Origin: Vanessa cardui
Lineage: Eukaryota; Arthropoda; Insecta; Lepidoptera; Nymphalidae
Direction: 5' to 3'
Assembly (NCBI RefSeq): GCF_905220365.1
Contig: NC_061146.1
Coordinates: forward strand, 4,529,538 to 4,593,537
Length of the DNA stretch: 64,000 nt
Shown here: positions 21,440 through 33,800 of the stretch, one piece after another
Numbering within the stretch: position 1 is the first letter of the stretch
How the letters are laid out: every line of letters begins with the position of its first letter
Translations under genes and position numbers: made by a program
The notes under the pieces: model-generated
Databases searched by the model: none
What the model was told of the DNA's origin: nothing
Seen by the model: only the letters and a program-made list of their open reading frames with translations

Positions 21440-24400
21440 TTCAATTAAATGTTAATAAAAGAAACTATTCTTTGTTTATAAAACAACCAATTGTTGCCTG
21501 TGGATTTGTACGCGTCTTGAAAAATAGTAACGGACATTTATCCCAAGATTTAGTAGTCCAATTCATAAAAACACTAAATTTACGTTATCTTATATTATCT
21601 GTACATTTACATCATAACTTATGTTACTATTTCATGTAGTTTATTTGCTGTATATAATTTAAAATTATATTTAATATTGAATAAAAAATTAATCTATCAT
21701 AATTAAAGCATTTTACATAAATAAGCTTTTTTTCAAAAAAAAGCTTCTACAGGCCTCATTAATTGTACATTAAAAAATAAAGTTAATTTAATTTTAAATA
21801 ATGTCTATATATATTATATATTAATGGCAGTCACATCGTTTCTATGATACTTAGCCTATACATACAAGTATGATATGTTACGTGCGTACGCTTCACTATA
21901 TATTATTACACATAGACAAAATGTAGAATAATTATATAAATGAATGTAAAAAGCAAGTCAATTTTAATTAATTTTTAACCGTCACGGCGCTGATAATACT
22001 ATTTGATTTTAATATTTAGAAAGTGGTCTTGAACTGGGTTCACCGGAAATATTTATAAAATCAGTTCTAATATATAATATGTACTCGTTGGATACATATA
22101 ATTTGAAACGATCGTTTCGTAGCCATAGTTTGATTGTACGATTTCTACATTATTTTTTATAGATTATTTTCTATATACCTACTTGTTATGTATGTTATTT
22201 AAATAATTAGGTTCAAATCCGGAGATTGTATTTCAATTGCCTCATTACTGAGTCATATTCGATGAATAATGAAGCATAAGTGCATAAATTCATATCCACA
22301 GAAGAAATACGTGGTTATTTTTTTTTTTTACAAATTTTGTAAGAAGATCAAAGATAATATTTTTAAGTGGCATTATAATATATAGATGTAAAATGTACCA
22401 AAGAGTTATATCGACGGTTTATTTTTTATCTGTATCAAAAATATTCCCGCTCAAAATCCTGTCATTTTTTTAAACATTGATTATGACAATTTAATCAATC
22501 TTAACAGTGAAAGTAGCCGCAATGTTACTTACGTTAACATCTAAACACTTCACGCTCATTAAACGATAACTGGATCTGGCTAATAATTCGTGACGTGTTA
22601 GTGTAAGAACAATAAGTCACTCGGTCACTGAGTGACAGCTGTCAAACTGACATGTCACTATTACGAAATATCGTATCTCGGAGGCTGGTTAGCCATGCCG
22701 ATTGGTGTTGCAAGTTTTTAATTTTTGTCACGAAATATGCCTAAAATATAGCCGGTATAACGCTTCGGATGAAACACGTTTATATATAGTGTACCTAAAC
22801 TACTTTTTTAATTATAATCAAATGTGCATACATTTGTGTTAATTTAGGTCTTACTTAAATATCTAGCTAGATCACACAGATTATAATAGATAAATAATAG
22901 CTTTTTTTTTCATATCTTAGCCATTAATTTTGTAAATTGAAATAAAAAAGCCGACAACCAAAAATAAACTGCGATGCAATGCAATTATTTAGGTTAATTC
23001 CAACATAAATCGAGCGGTTCGTTAAGATTCAAATAATTTGCAACGATTCATTAATGAAGATGTAATCGCTCATTGTAACGGAACATTCCTTATTTATTAT
23101 TTATATTTCCAAGTATTTATTTCATATTTTTATATAGTCTATGGGCCTAAGATAAAAATATAAAGTGAATATAACAAAAAACACCGAAATTTTTAATTTT
23201 GCTTTATAGATTGAAATGTTTTTATGAAAGTTATGATCAAGGATCGTAACGATTTAATTTATATATTGAATATCTGCTTTATGTTTTCAAATTATATTAT
23301 TAATATAATTAAAGCTATAATGATATATAATTATTATAAATTCTAATGAACAAAACTAGGAATTACATCAGGATAAATTCTTGCCTACAATTTTTCATTT
23401 GTCGCATATTCTAGTTTTAATCGTCGACTATTAAGAAGCACAAATCCTTCTTATGATTCCTAAAAAAACGTTAATAATATATTTAAAAAAAAATTATTTT
23501 ATAGCTAAATAAGAATTTAACAGGAGTTCAGATTTTTCGGACAATTTTTATTTCGTGTAGTTAAAGACTAAATAAGATTAAAGATGCTTTACATTCTATC
23601 TTAAAATTCCATAAGCGATGTATTCGCATGTAAGTACACGCTTAATGAGCTGTTTTCCGTATTCGTCACCGAGCAAGTGCCTAAATTCAATACCATATTG
23701 GGCACAAAGCGCGCCGCATCTGGGTTACGACTTACGATTATATACACTTGAGATAAAAAAAAAAAACAAAAGAAAAGAATGTTGCTATTAAAATTAAAGT
23801 TGTTTTTTTTACGTTTGAACTCTTAATTTTTCCAATATTTCTTCAAGATGCTAAGATTTTTTAATTAATGACATTTTTAACAAAAAAATACAATTTTGGC
23901 AAAGTAGAATTGTCTGTGTATTGATTTTAAATTATGAAAAGTCTAAAATTGTTAAAAAGAACAATGTTTAATTAATTTACGTATTTCTTTTTTTGTAACT
24001 TATGTATCTTACTTTGAAATAAAATTAAAGGTCGATTTATTGAAAAAGATTCGAATACATAAAAATCATTCATTTGAAAATCTTCACACGGAACGAGTTA
24101 ATTACAAAGAATAACACAAATACTTTTTTAGCTCCATTTTTTTTTATTTGACAGCTGTCAAATTAAAAAAAAAAACAATCTCATATAGAATGCACATAAT
24201 GAGACGGTTTTGGTTATTATCTGTTTATTTTAATAATACTTAATGTTATTTTTCAATAAATTGGCATAAGTACCATACATCATCATGAGTGATCGTTATT
24301 GAGACAGATTAAATAAATAGTATCAAATTAACGCCATATTTCTTTGAACGACATTAGCGTACATTCAGGTCAAACTCGGAGAGTCTAATCTAAATATTAT

Positions 24401-24574
24401 TATAACTGGCGATGTAATTTAATTTCCATTTTATTTTTTATCAACTGTTTTATTGAAATAAGTCAGTAATAGACAATTCAAGTTCTATAGTTCAAGACAA
24501 TAGCTTTTTTTGTGTAAATCAAAAAGGATGTAAGTCCACGCTGCTGCTTCTAATGATTTTATTTTTTAATATTG
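21440..24574. other. 3.1 kb AT-rich stretch without a recognised gene
   Basis: A perfect 18-base palindrome ATTTGACAGCTGTCAAAT with an E-box core is at 24146-24163. A related GTGACAGCTGTCAAACTGAC occurs at about 22632. No exon-like frame was found. Confidence 0.5.
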
Positions 24575-24792
24575 GACAACATCATACACCACTCTCATCC
24601 CAATGTAAGTAGCTAAAGCACTTGTGTTATGGAAAATCAGAAGTAACAACGGTACCACAAACATCCAGACCCAAGACAACATAGAAAACTAATGAACTTT
24701 TCTACATCGAGTTGGCCGGGAATCGAATCCGGGACCTCGGAGTGGCGCACCCATGATAACCGGTGCACACGCTACACGACTACGGAGGTCGA
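24575..24792 (-). mobile_element. tRNA-derived SINE (family F), second copy
   Basis: Reverse complement of the 12281 copy: box B as GGGAATCGAATCC at about 24719 and head end CTACGGAGGTCG. The TTTA tail is missing or decayed. Confidence 0.78.
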
Positions 24793-24866
24793 TGATTGAT
24801 GGTTACACACGTGGCAAACTTTCATCTGAAGTTGCAGATCTCAGAAAAATTAGAGAGTTAGACTAG

Positions 24867-25116
24867 TAAAGTAAAGTAACAGCCTGTAAATTTCCCACTA
24901 CTGGGCTAATGGCCTCCTCTCAAATGCGGGTTGGTGGAATGCACATGTGGCAGAATTTCAATGAAATAAGTCACGATGTTTTCCTTCACCGCCGCGCACG
25001 AGATGAATTATAAACACAAATGAAGCACATATATATCGTGGTGCTTGCCTGGGTTTGAAACCGAAATTTTCGGTTAAGATGCACGTGTTCTAACCACTGG
25101 GCCATCTCGGCTCTTC
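24867..25116 (-). mobile_element. SINE family A2 with exact 10-base target duplication
   Basis: GTTAGACTAG flanks both sides (24857-24866, 25117-25126). The tail is TAAAGTAAAGTAAC, not the CAA run. About 60 bases after CTCCTCTC are deleted, removing the GAGGAGA..CCACGCTG section. Confidence 0.88.
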
Positions 25117-25126
25117 GTTAGACTAG

Positions 25127-27004
25127 GCTAGACTACCTATACAATACCCTTGATACTAGTACTTTCTGATGTCTACGTACCCAAATTTTTGAAGTAATCG
25201 TTTTTATTACAGGCACCTGTTACAGATGCTTAGCATATTGCAATTTCTCCCTAAAAAGTGAACCGCTGACACAGTTATCGCTCTCCACAATCAGGATTCA
25301 TTGATGACATAAAGCCTGTTCAGACTAATTAGCATAACATATACGTTTATGGAATACTAAGCTTGGGTTGCTCCTGACTTCACACTTGTAGAATGATTTT
25401 TTCAGACATCTGCCATCACCATAATATTTCAGTCAATTTACACGAAATAAAACATATTTTAGAGAATAACCCACTTTTATAGCGATTAAAATACACACAG
25501 CTATTGTACTATAATCTATTCCTTTAACTGTCTATAAGGCGAATATGTTTTTCGTTATTGTTACATTTATCATACTGTTCTCATGTAAGTGAATCTGTCT
25601 TTTTGAGGATATATTCTTTAACCTCAACCTCAAATCTATATGAATTTTATACCAAAACCTTGCTCGCGAATCGCTCTATCTGTTGATGAAAACCGTATGA
25701 AAATGCATGCGGCCGTTTTTGCGCATATTGCTTTCAGACTGAAAATAACAAAAGTGACCTTCCAAGTCTGTTGGCAGATATTTTCTATATCGCTGTTTCA
25801 AGCCGTTCATTCTTCTGTACAATCTCACCATTATTTCAAGCAACCTCTGTTAATGATTGGACAGCAATTATATTTTAAAGTTTTACATATACATATATTA
25901 AATGAAATATAAATATATTATATTTTTATGCTGTTTGTTGTTGAAAGCACGTTTAATGTCTATGCATCGACTATTAGTCGATATTAAAAAATATATAGTT
26001 TACGTTAGTATTTTATTTGTAAAGTTTTTTGTAATTTTTGTTCTGTACAAATCATCCTTGTTTTATTGTAATGTACACCAAGCTTTATTCACGACATTAT
26101 CTCAAATATATTCGGTTCATGTGGAGATAACAATATCTTACAATCGACTTTTTTTATTAACACCTTGTGGTTATATTAACGCTTGATCTTATCCATTGTA
26201 CAGCTCTATGTTTGAAATTAAAAAAGTAACGAATACATTTTTATTTTTAAAAACTGGGCAAAGGTATTAACTTATAATGACATAAGAGTTAATACATTCT
26301 TTAAGAAAAATGACCGCGCGGAATGGTGGCAAGAATGCAACAGTAGCATTTCTCCTTTGAATTGCAGTTACGATGTCGAAAATGACCCCACCTGTTAACA
26401 TTTGGTCATAAAACGGAATTTTAAATCTCTTTAATTTAATGCACTATAAACGTCAAAGAAAGATTGACAGTTGACAGGAGTTATATTTCTATCTCTTTCT
26501 TATAATTGGGTTTGGAAAGGAATAGCAAATGTTTTCATCCTGTCATGTAATTTAATGGATGTTGTATAACATACTCTACATAATAGTTAAGGATGTCTCT
26601 TTAACGATTCTGTGATAGATACTCAGTTGAGTAATGACAAATTTGAACCAATGTGACCGGTACCTTTGACCTTTTTATATTGTTACCGATCAATAATAAA
26701 AAACAGAAAAACTATTATTAAATTTCATTACCGATATTTTATATGGCTCGTGAATACCGTGAATCATACAAGTTTTCCTTATAAGCGAGTTTACATAACG
26801 AAAAAATATTTGCTACTTTCGGTCAGGGTTCGTCGACCTTTGCAAAGTAAATGTGTCAAGCGTAAGTCGACGGGACAGTTTTTGCTCTCGTGAAACCAGT
26901 GTAGCTTGAGCTTTACGAGAATGCCGTAATTAATTACAATTTATCAATTCGATTACATTGTAATTTTTTACTATTTGCGTCTCAATATACCTAAATAATG
27001 TATA
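25127..27004. other. No recognised gene; small repeat remnants
   Basis: 25630-25700 resembles a decayed H1 element. The stretch at 26308-26350 (gaccgcgcggaatggtggca) resembles a LINE fragment I associate with Lepidoptera but cannot confirm. Frames at 25640-26186 are AT-rich chance frames. Confidence 0.4.
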
Positions 27005-27182
27005 CGGAGGAGTCTGTATGTCACATGTTTAATGAAATAGCTGACATCGGAGTCAATTCTTTCAAGTTCAAGTTTGCTACATACAAAATTTCATCAAATT
27101 CAGTTCAGCGGTTTGGTCTTGAAAGAGTGACAGATAGACAGACAGACAGAACTACTTTCACTTTTATAATATTAATATAGAT
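27005..27182 (-). mobile_element. Helitron-like family H2 element, left part decayed
   Basis: It keeps TTTCATCAAATTCAGTTCAG, AGACAGACAGACAG and TTTTATAATATTAATATAGA. The CTAG side is not recognisable. Confidence 0.6.
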
Positions 27183-27204
27183 AAGATGCTTTAAATGTCC
27201 AAAA

Positions 27205-27397
27205 GTAAGGCCCCAAGGCGCACCACTGTGTATAGAGGTAGCCCATAGTGACCACGCGGGGTATGCGGGTTGGCGACCGCTGGCCGCTTATCGAATCGGT
27301 GACGTCATCGGTTAAACACCATGGGGCATCACGTGCAGGTGAGGATGGATTAAACTCTGAAATGTAGCGCCTTACACCCCTTGGTTTTATAAGGAAC
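27205..27397. repeat. G+C-rich block, probable LINE fragment
   Basis: About half G+C in an AT-rich region, with CACGCGGGGTATGCGGGTTG, GACCGCTGGCCGCTTATCGA and GGTGACGTCATCGGTTAAAC. No intact frame is present. It looks like transposon coding relic, but I cannot name the family. Confidence 0.4.
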
Positions 27398-27621
27398 TAG
27401 TGATCCGACCCGGCTTCGCACGGATGCGATGATAACAATAATATAACACAGAAAGTCTGAATTATTTTACTGTATTGTCTATATATTATGTACAAGAACC
27501 TTCCTCTCAAATCACTCTTCCGCAAAAAATCCGCATCAAAATCCGTTGCGTAATTTGAAAGATCTAAGCATATATAGGGACAGACAGCGTTAAGCGATTT
27601 TGTTTTATACTATGTAATGAT
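27398..27621 (-). mobile_element. Helitron-like family H1 element
   Basis: It runs from ACTAGTGATCCGACCCGGCTTCGCACGG to TTTTATACTATGTAATGATG, with core GCATCAAAATCCGTTGCGTA. Confidence 0.68.
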
Positions 27622-27639
27622 GATAATATTTCCAGTATC

Positions 27640-27840
27640 AGTGCAGTGGTGACCACTTACCATCAGATGGCCGTTACCTATGACATAAATCTATGCTAGT
27701 TTGTTGTTCATGCAATAGATTGTCACACCCACACATGTGTATTTTCGAAAATAAAACAAACACGTGAAAAGTCAGTGGTGCTTGCGTGGGTTTGAACCCG
27801 CAGTCTACCGTTGAGATGCATGCCTTCTAACTAACTAGAA
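27640..27840 (-). repeat. Fragments of family C and of SINE A side by side
   Basis: 27645-27672 (GGTGACCACTTACCATCAGA) is family C in reverse. 27770-27835 (GTGGTGCTTGCGTGGGTTTG, TTGAACCCGCAGTC) is the head of SINE A in reverse. Confidence 0.55.
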
Positions 27841-28225
27841 TAAGAGTATAGAATTGAAATCGTTATCAATACTGAAAGTTGCCGGATAAACAGTTAGATA
27901 TACTAGCTACTATGATTGTATATTATATGATGTTGCTAAGTATAAAATAATTAATAATATATTTATATATCTTTGGTTCTCTATCATACTGACAGGTTAT
28001 ATTTTTTAAGAGATAACTAATACGTTAATTTATAATTTGTTTATAAAAATTTAAAAAGAAATTAATAAATCTTAATTCGTAAATCTATGCTAACATTATA
28101 AAAAATAATGTCAGTTTGTATGTAGTAATCTCTGTAACTAATGATCGATATATAAAACCTTTTTACTAACATCTACATAATTGTATATGCTATAGTAGGT
28201 ATAATCATATTCTTTTCTTTCTGAA

Positions 28226-28460
28226 TACTGATACTAAATATACTCCAGAGTTTTTGTTTTTTTATGACATCACATTAGGGACTTCTAAAATTGTCAGTGT
28301 TGCATTACTATATTGTCCATGTATTATATACAAAAAGATTCCTCTCAAATCAGTCTATCGATTAAAACAAAACAGCATCAAAATCTGTTGCGTAATTTCA
28401 AAGATCTAAGCATACATAGGGACAGACAGGGATAAGCGACTTTGTTTTATACTATGTAGT
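28226..28460 (-). mobile_element. Helitron-like family H1 element, CTAG side truncated
   Basis: It starts within the element at ACTGATACTAAATATACTCC and runs to TTTTATACTATGTAGTGATT. Confidence 0.62.
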
Positions 28461-28500
28461 GATTGTTCTTGATCGAAGTCGAAAATATCGACAAATAACA

Positions 28501-28799
28501 ACAACAACAGCCTTTAAATTTCCCACTGCTAAGCTAAGGTCTGCTCTCCCTTTTGAGGAGGATTGCGACATATTCCATCACGCTGTTCCAATGCGGGTTG
28601 GCGGAATACACATGTGGCAGAATTTCTATGAATTTTGTCACATGCAGATTTCCTCACGATGTTTTCCTTTACCGCCAAATGAATAATAAACACAAATAAA
28701 GAACATGAACAATCAGTAGTGCTTGCCTGCGTTTGAACCCGTAATCATCGGTTAAAATGCACGCGTTCTAACCACTGGGTCATCTCGCCTCATAACAAC
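28501..28799 (-). mobile_element. tRNA-derived SINE (family A1) with exact 12-base target duplication
   Basis: CGACAAATAACA flanks both sides (28489-28500, 28800-28811). The element is full length with box-B-like TTTGAACCCG at about 28732 and CAACAACAG tail. Its exact flanks point to a fairly recent insertion. Confidence 0.92.
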
Positions 28800-28916
28800 C
28801 GACAAATAACATGATAACTTTATTAAAATAGATTGAAAACTATGTCATATGTATAAAACATACAAAGGTATTTAAGGCGTTTCAATAGTAACTTAAATCA
28901 TACTTTTACGATGTAT

Positions 28917-29114
28917 TGTACAGTCGGTAAGAAAAGGTTCGTCACCTTAAGATCTATTTTCGTGTGCTCAGTATGAGCGATAATCTTAACGATAGAGAAT
29001 GACATATTACGTCGCAATGATTTGATGTTCAGATTCAAAAGGTACTAAGAGTTTAAGACTTGATAAAGGAATGAATTTGAAAACTGACGAAGGTTTTCTT
29101 ACTCTGACTGTACA
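28917..29114 (+). mobile_element. MITE with TGTACAGTC termini, copy 2
   Basis: It starts TGTACAGTCGG and ends CTGACTGTACA, 198 bases, same orientation as copy 1 at 6447-6646. Differences are scattered substitutions and one or two single-base gaps. Confidence 0.72.
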
Positions 29115-30677
29115 TGTAATTTTTTAATATTAAACTCGTTTGTCAAAAAGTTTCCAGCGGCAAGTGGGTTCTTTTGTAACGGAGAGCGACCAGATGAGAT
29201 ACTGCGTGCCTATTTATCAATACGTGCCTAACTATGTGTAAAAAATACAATAGAAGTGTATACAAAATGAAGGGGCTATATATTATTGTAAGAACGCTTG
29301 ATAGTCTATAAAAACGAGCTGTACTATTTGTTCTCGTTTCAATCTCGATTTGTAATTATTCGAGTTGGAAATTGTAACTGTTGTATGAATTTTTAATGAA
29401 ATATGTGATTTTGGAAATGCAATTGCCTATATATTAATCATTTTAACTCGTAATATTATTTTTTTGTATTTGTTTATATAGATTATATAGAAAACGTCAA
29501 TAAATGTTCCATTTCTAGGAGAAGAAGTATTCCACATTACACATATGAAAAATAAAATAGGGTATTCTTTAAGAGCAAAAAAACCTATTGTTTATTGACA
29601 GTTCAGTCATTTTATGGTTGATTTTAATTATTGAAAATTATTAAACCTTATTAATGACAAAAAAAATATAATATCTAGCATTTAAAATAATCTATATACA
29701 CAGCTCTAACAATCGATCAGTTTGCAAATTTACAGACAAAAAACTTTTTTTTCTTATAAAGACTCACTTTAAACTCGTATTCAAATGAGTCAAAATCGAG
29801 CAACCATAGTAATCGCTAACTGTTTTCAAACGTATTACAAAGTAAAGGCGTTCTCGCGTGGGTGGCGGTGACCAGCATAACCTGACCTTTACTAATGGTA
29901 CCACGACTGTAACATGACAAGTGATCTAGAATTTCTATTGTTACGAAACCGATAAGCGAATTTGGTTATCGCCATGATAAGCCTGAATACATGAAACTTT
30001 GATAAATTATAGTACGAAATCAGAGAAAAGAGGCTTTATCTATAAATTAATAGATTGTGTTCTTTTTTTAAATTTCAATAGGAAACAAGCAGTTAGTGCC
30101 ATCCTATAGTCACGCAATACTAGAAAATAATTATTCCACATCATATCCTTAAAATTTTGACATTGGCAGAATATCTTACATCATAATCCATATTGCCATA
30201 AAAAAAAAAAACAAAATATTTAAATTTGGAAACAAAATTTAGAATCTTATTTTGAATTTATATTAAACGGATGCGTCGCAGTAAATACTCTTTACACAGA
30301 TTACACATCGATTTATATTCAATAACAAGAGTTCTCTTTATGTGCTCACTCGAATCGTAACCGACATTTACTAATGTCACATGCCATAGTCCTTTTTCGA
30401 GTCTTGCTCCATTGACCGTTCACTTATGAATCAGATTTTAAGGCAACGTTCCACTAACTTATATAATATCTTAACTTACCGGATGACATTAATTAACATA
30501 ATTAAAAATAATTACATATTAAAGTGTCTAATTTAATACGTAATAAACAATTCAATGGCGGTTATAACTTATATCACCGGATAAATCGCTCGTCAGCTGT
30601 TTTAATTACTATTTTTATCCAATACTACTAACAAAGGTGAATATACTATACTAATAAGAGCTTTTTTTTTTTAATTT
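29115..30677. other. AT-rich stretch without a recognised gene
   Basis: No exon-like frame, repeat family or RNA gene was recognised. Confidence 0.5.
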
Positions 30678-30745
30678 TGGCTTATATTTGTGCCAAGAGG
30701 GCATAGAATATTTTGCCAAGGTCACGTGCGATAGAAAAGACACAA
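30678..30745 (+). repeat. Unclassified short repeat, shared with 14165-14240
   Basis: TTATATTTGTGCCAAGAGGG, then TTTTGCCAAGGTCACGTGCG and GAAAAGACACAAGCG. Family C follows about 70 bases later. Confidence 0.5.
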
Positions 30746-30816
30746 GCGAATTTTCGCATTTTCGTAATGTCTAATGTCATTGGACTTATGTCAAAATGCA
30801 ACCACAGAGACACTGT

Positions 30817-31113
30817 TTTTTTTATGGTATTGGTTGGCGGACGAGCATATGGGCCACCTGATGGTCAGTGGTCGACATCACACATGGACAATGACGCTGT
30901 AAGATATATTAACTATTCCTTACATCGTCAATACGCCACCAACCTTGGGAACTAAGATGTTATGTCCCTTGTGCCTGTAGTTACACTGGCTCACTCACCC
31001 TTGAAACCGAAACACAACAATACTGCGTACTGTTGTTTAGCGGTAGAATATCTGATAAGTGGGTGGTACTTACCCAGGCGGGCTTGCACAAAGCCCTACT
31101 ACCAAGTAAAGTT
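30817..31113 (+). repeat. Dispersed element family C, complete
   Basis: It runs from TTTATGGTATTGGTTGGCGG to TTGCACAAAGCCCTACTACC. The frame at 30713-30955 that overlaps it is repeat sequence, not a gene. Confidence 0.77.
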
Positions 31114-31413
31114 TGTTTGTCTATGGTAAAAAAATCAGACTCGCCCTTTACTGTACCAATCTGTCATCGCCATCAACATCAGAACAGTTATTTTAAGCCT
31201 TGGTTATAAATCTTTTATTGCTGTATAGCGCTGTATGGTGCTATATTGAGTGGTATTCAAACCTAAAATATTTAAAGCATTAATTCGTAACTCCATTGTA
31301 TCTGTTCGCTAGTCGTGTCGCACAATTTTATCTCTTAATTGGATTGTTGTAATAATTAACATCGGGTTGATATCCGCTGACTTGTTTAAAAGTCGAATAG
31401 CTTTTATTAAAAT

Positions 31414-31632
31414 ACTAGCGACCCGCTTCGGCTTCGCACGGGCAACACTGATACTAAATATACGACACAATTTGTTTATTTACTACATCACATTAGAAAC
31501 TTCTTAAATTATCAGTGTTTCTTTACTATATTGTCCATGTATTATATACAAAAACAGTCCTCTCGAATCACTCTCTATTAAAAAAAACCGCATCAAAATC
31601 CGTTGCGTAGTTTTAAAGATTTAAGCTCACAG
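31414..31632 (-). mobile_element. Helitron-like family H1 element, TC side truncated
   Basis: It begins ACTAGCGACCCGCTTCGGCT and stops after TTTTAAAGATTTAAGCTCAC, so the last 50 bases of the family are lost. The MITE at 31667 follows. Confidence 0.65.
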
Positions 31633-31666
31633 AAAATGAATATTATTCTTTGTTTGTAATAAGTAC

Positions 31667-32138
31667 GTATAGTACGACACAACTTAGATGTCGCATCGGC
31701 ACAATTCGTAAAACCGATCACATCCAAATTAAACCGATCACATCCATTATTTCTTTCCGAACCGGTGGTAGTGTTTCAATTGACCATCAATAAGAAAGTG
31801 TAATGCTTCTATATTGAATAAAGATATTTGAGTTTGAGTTTGAGTTTGAGTTTAAGTATGCTCTCCCAAATTATCAATACCTATTTATTTCTCATGCGAA
31901 TATGATCTTTGCACAAATGTAACAACTTGTAATACCATATGACATAATACATTCGTCAATTTGACGCGTCGATTTTCATGTACTTGCTTTCTCTGACGCG
32001 AGAATCTATAGCGACGAATAGCGTCGAATGGCGCGATAGGGAAGCTATATCTATTGGTCGTGTAAATCGGCAGTAATCGGTTTTATTTTCATTCCATTGC
32101 ATTTTCCGATGCTACATCTAATTTGTGTCGTACTATAC
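31667..32138. mobile_element. MITE with 16-base termini GTATAGTACGACACAA, copy 1
   Basis: Left GTATAGTACGACACAA (31667-31682) and right TTGTGTCGTACTATAC (32123-32138) are exact inverted repeats. The body matches 39858-40183 through ATATGATCTTTGCACAAA, ATAGCGACGAATAGCGTCGA and TTTTCCGATGCTACATCT. A LINE tail (31733-31855) and a local duplication of AACCGATCACATCCA make this copy longer. It is non-coding. Confidence 0.8.
31733..31855 (+). repeat. LINE 3' tail (family D) nested in a MITE
   Basis: CTTTCCGAACCGGTGGTAGT, then TTGAATAAAGATATTTGAGT and a (TTTGAG)n run. The sequence before and after joins into the MITE body seen at 39858-40183, which shows the order of insertion. Confidence 0.72.
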
Positions 32139-32460
32139 TTTATTTTATTCGATTTGACACTATTTGGCATTTACGTGAATATTTGTGTCATAGTAATCGT
32201 CACTATATAAAAAAGGTTACTAAAATAAATACAACAAGAAAGGGCCCACATAGACATTGCTTGGCGGATGTTCAGTTAAACTATCTCTCTCTTTCTGTCT
32301 TCGCTGATTTGACGTACGAAAGAAGCAAACAGCTTTATTTCACTAATCACTTATTATTTATCAATAATTGTTCTGAAAGAACAGTCATAATTAAAACCAT
32401 TATATTTATATACATACTTTGTTATATGTTTATAGCATTTTATGCTTCGTATGTTATTTT

Positions 32461-32568
32461 ATGATGGATTGTGTGAATGAGGATATGGTTAGAAAGAATG
32501 TTACCTGTGAGATGACGTCTGACAGAGAAGTATGGAAGGAGAAGACATGCTGCGCCGACCCCAAATAA
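32461..32568 (+). pseudogene. C-terminal relic of an RTE-like LINE reverse transcriptase ORF
   Basis: A 35-codon frame ending at TAA reads MMDCVNEDMVRKNVTCEMTS, then DREVWKEKTCCADPK. The DRE-x-W-K-x-K-T-C-x-ADPK end is one I recognise from lepidopteran non-LTR retrotransposon polyproteins, probably RTE clade. Only the tail of the protein is present, as expected for a 5'-truncated copy. After the stop comes GGGATAAGGGCAGGAGGATG, typical of the 3' end of such elements. It is not a host gene. Confidence 0.62.
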
Positions 32569-32599
32569 AATTGGGATAAGGGCAGGAGGATGATGAGCA

Positions 32600-32765
32600 T
32601 TCTATGCTTAGTGATGGTAAGTAATCAACATAGCTCATAGACATAGACGATGTAAAAAGTACATCTCCAAGTCAGCCTTGGTAGCTAATGTTACACCCCT
32701 TGTGCCGGTAGTGATAGGCTCATCCCTCTATACGATGACTAGATAGGTCCTACACAATCTAAGCT
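32600..32765 (+). repeat. Decayed family C copy
   Basis: GTGATGGTAAGTAATCAACA, then ACACCCCTTGTGCCGGTAGT follow the family C order but with many changes. Confidence 0.4.
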
Positions 32766-33193
32766 ACCTCGGCTAGGACATAGTTACTATCAAGTTAAGA
32801 ATCATTATATTACATATGTTGTATGAAACATAAATAATTCTCATTAGTTATTTAAAGAGATAAACTTTAAAAAATTCCAACTATATTTAAATTTATCGAA
32901 CTTGTTTCAAAAAGTTTCATAATGTTACGTTCATACATGAGTACGTAAATGCGCTTACATCGAAAACAATTCATGCGATTACACTTTTTATTGCGCTATA
33001 AATAAGACGAAAATTGGCATGTATGTAATTCGACATGTAACAGCACATACATTTGTGTAGAAAGTTGCTCCAAAATCGTGCATGCCTTTCACAGATTAAA
33101 ATATATTCGAAAATGATATCGATCAAAACACATATATTTTGTCGAAGTCAAAAACTGATCTAGTTATAAATACATTTAGTTTATATTTTAGAT

Positions 33194-33382
33194 ACTAGTT
33201 GTTGCCCGCATCTTCACTCGCGTTTTAGTGATTGACAAAAGAAGCAGCTTATGTCCTTTCCTTGACTTTAAGTTTGCTTCAAACCAAATTTCATCAAATT
33301 CGGTTCAGTGGTTTCGTAGTGAAAGAGCGTCAGACAGACAGACAGACACAGATTTACTTTCACATTTATAATATTAGTATAG
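33194..33382 (-). mobile_element. Helitron-like family H2 element
   Basis: It runs from ACTAGTTGTTGCCCGCATCT to CATTTATAATATTAGTATAG with an intact CTAG side; a (CAGA)n stretch is at about 33333-33349. Confidence 0.72.
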
Positions 33383-33441
33383 AAGTATAAATTTTAAAAT
33401 ATGTGTTTCTTTATTTATCGGAATTACATATAAATATTACA

Positions 33442-33800
33442 TAAATTTTTATAAATAAAAAAAACCGCCTTCAAAAATGAACTAAAAAGAAAAAAATAAT
33501 TACATCCATACCCAATTTACGATTTTTTAATCACCTCTCAAAGTCGGTGCCAACATTGCTAAAATAGGTACATAATACATACATACAAAAACTAAATCCA
33601 TTTATTGTATACATGACACCATTAGACAAACCTTACTATGGATACAAATTAAATGATTTCAATATAGGAATTTATTTACTTTGTTGGCACCGACTTCAAA
33701 AGGTGATTAAAAAATCGTAAATTGGATATGGATGTAACTGATTATTTTTTCTTTTTAGTTCATTTTTGAAGGCGGTTTTTTTTTTATTTATAAAAATTTA
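33442..33800. mobile_element. Foldback element with about 115-base inverted arms
   Basis: The left arm 33442-33555 (landmarks AAACCGCCTTCAAAAATGAA, GTCGGTGCCAACA) is the inverse of 33682-33800 (TGTTGGCACCGAC, TTCATTTTTGAAGGCGGTTT) with few differences. The loop is about 126 bases. It would fold into a long hairpin. It is non-coding, with no target duplication beyond short A/T sequence. Confidence 0.82.

Noticed and set aside
32123..32464. 113-residue frame
   Set aside because: It starts in the terminal repeat of a MITE without an ATG, is AT-rich and shows no domain; the real signal nearby is the LINE relic at 32461-32568.
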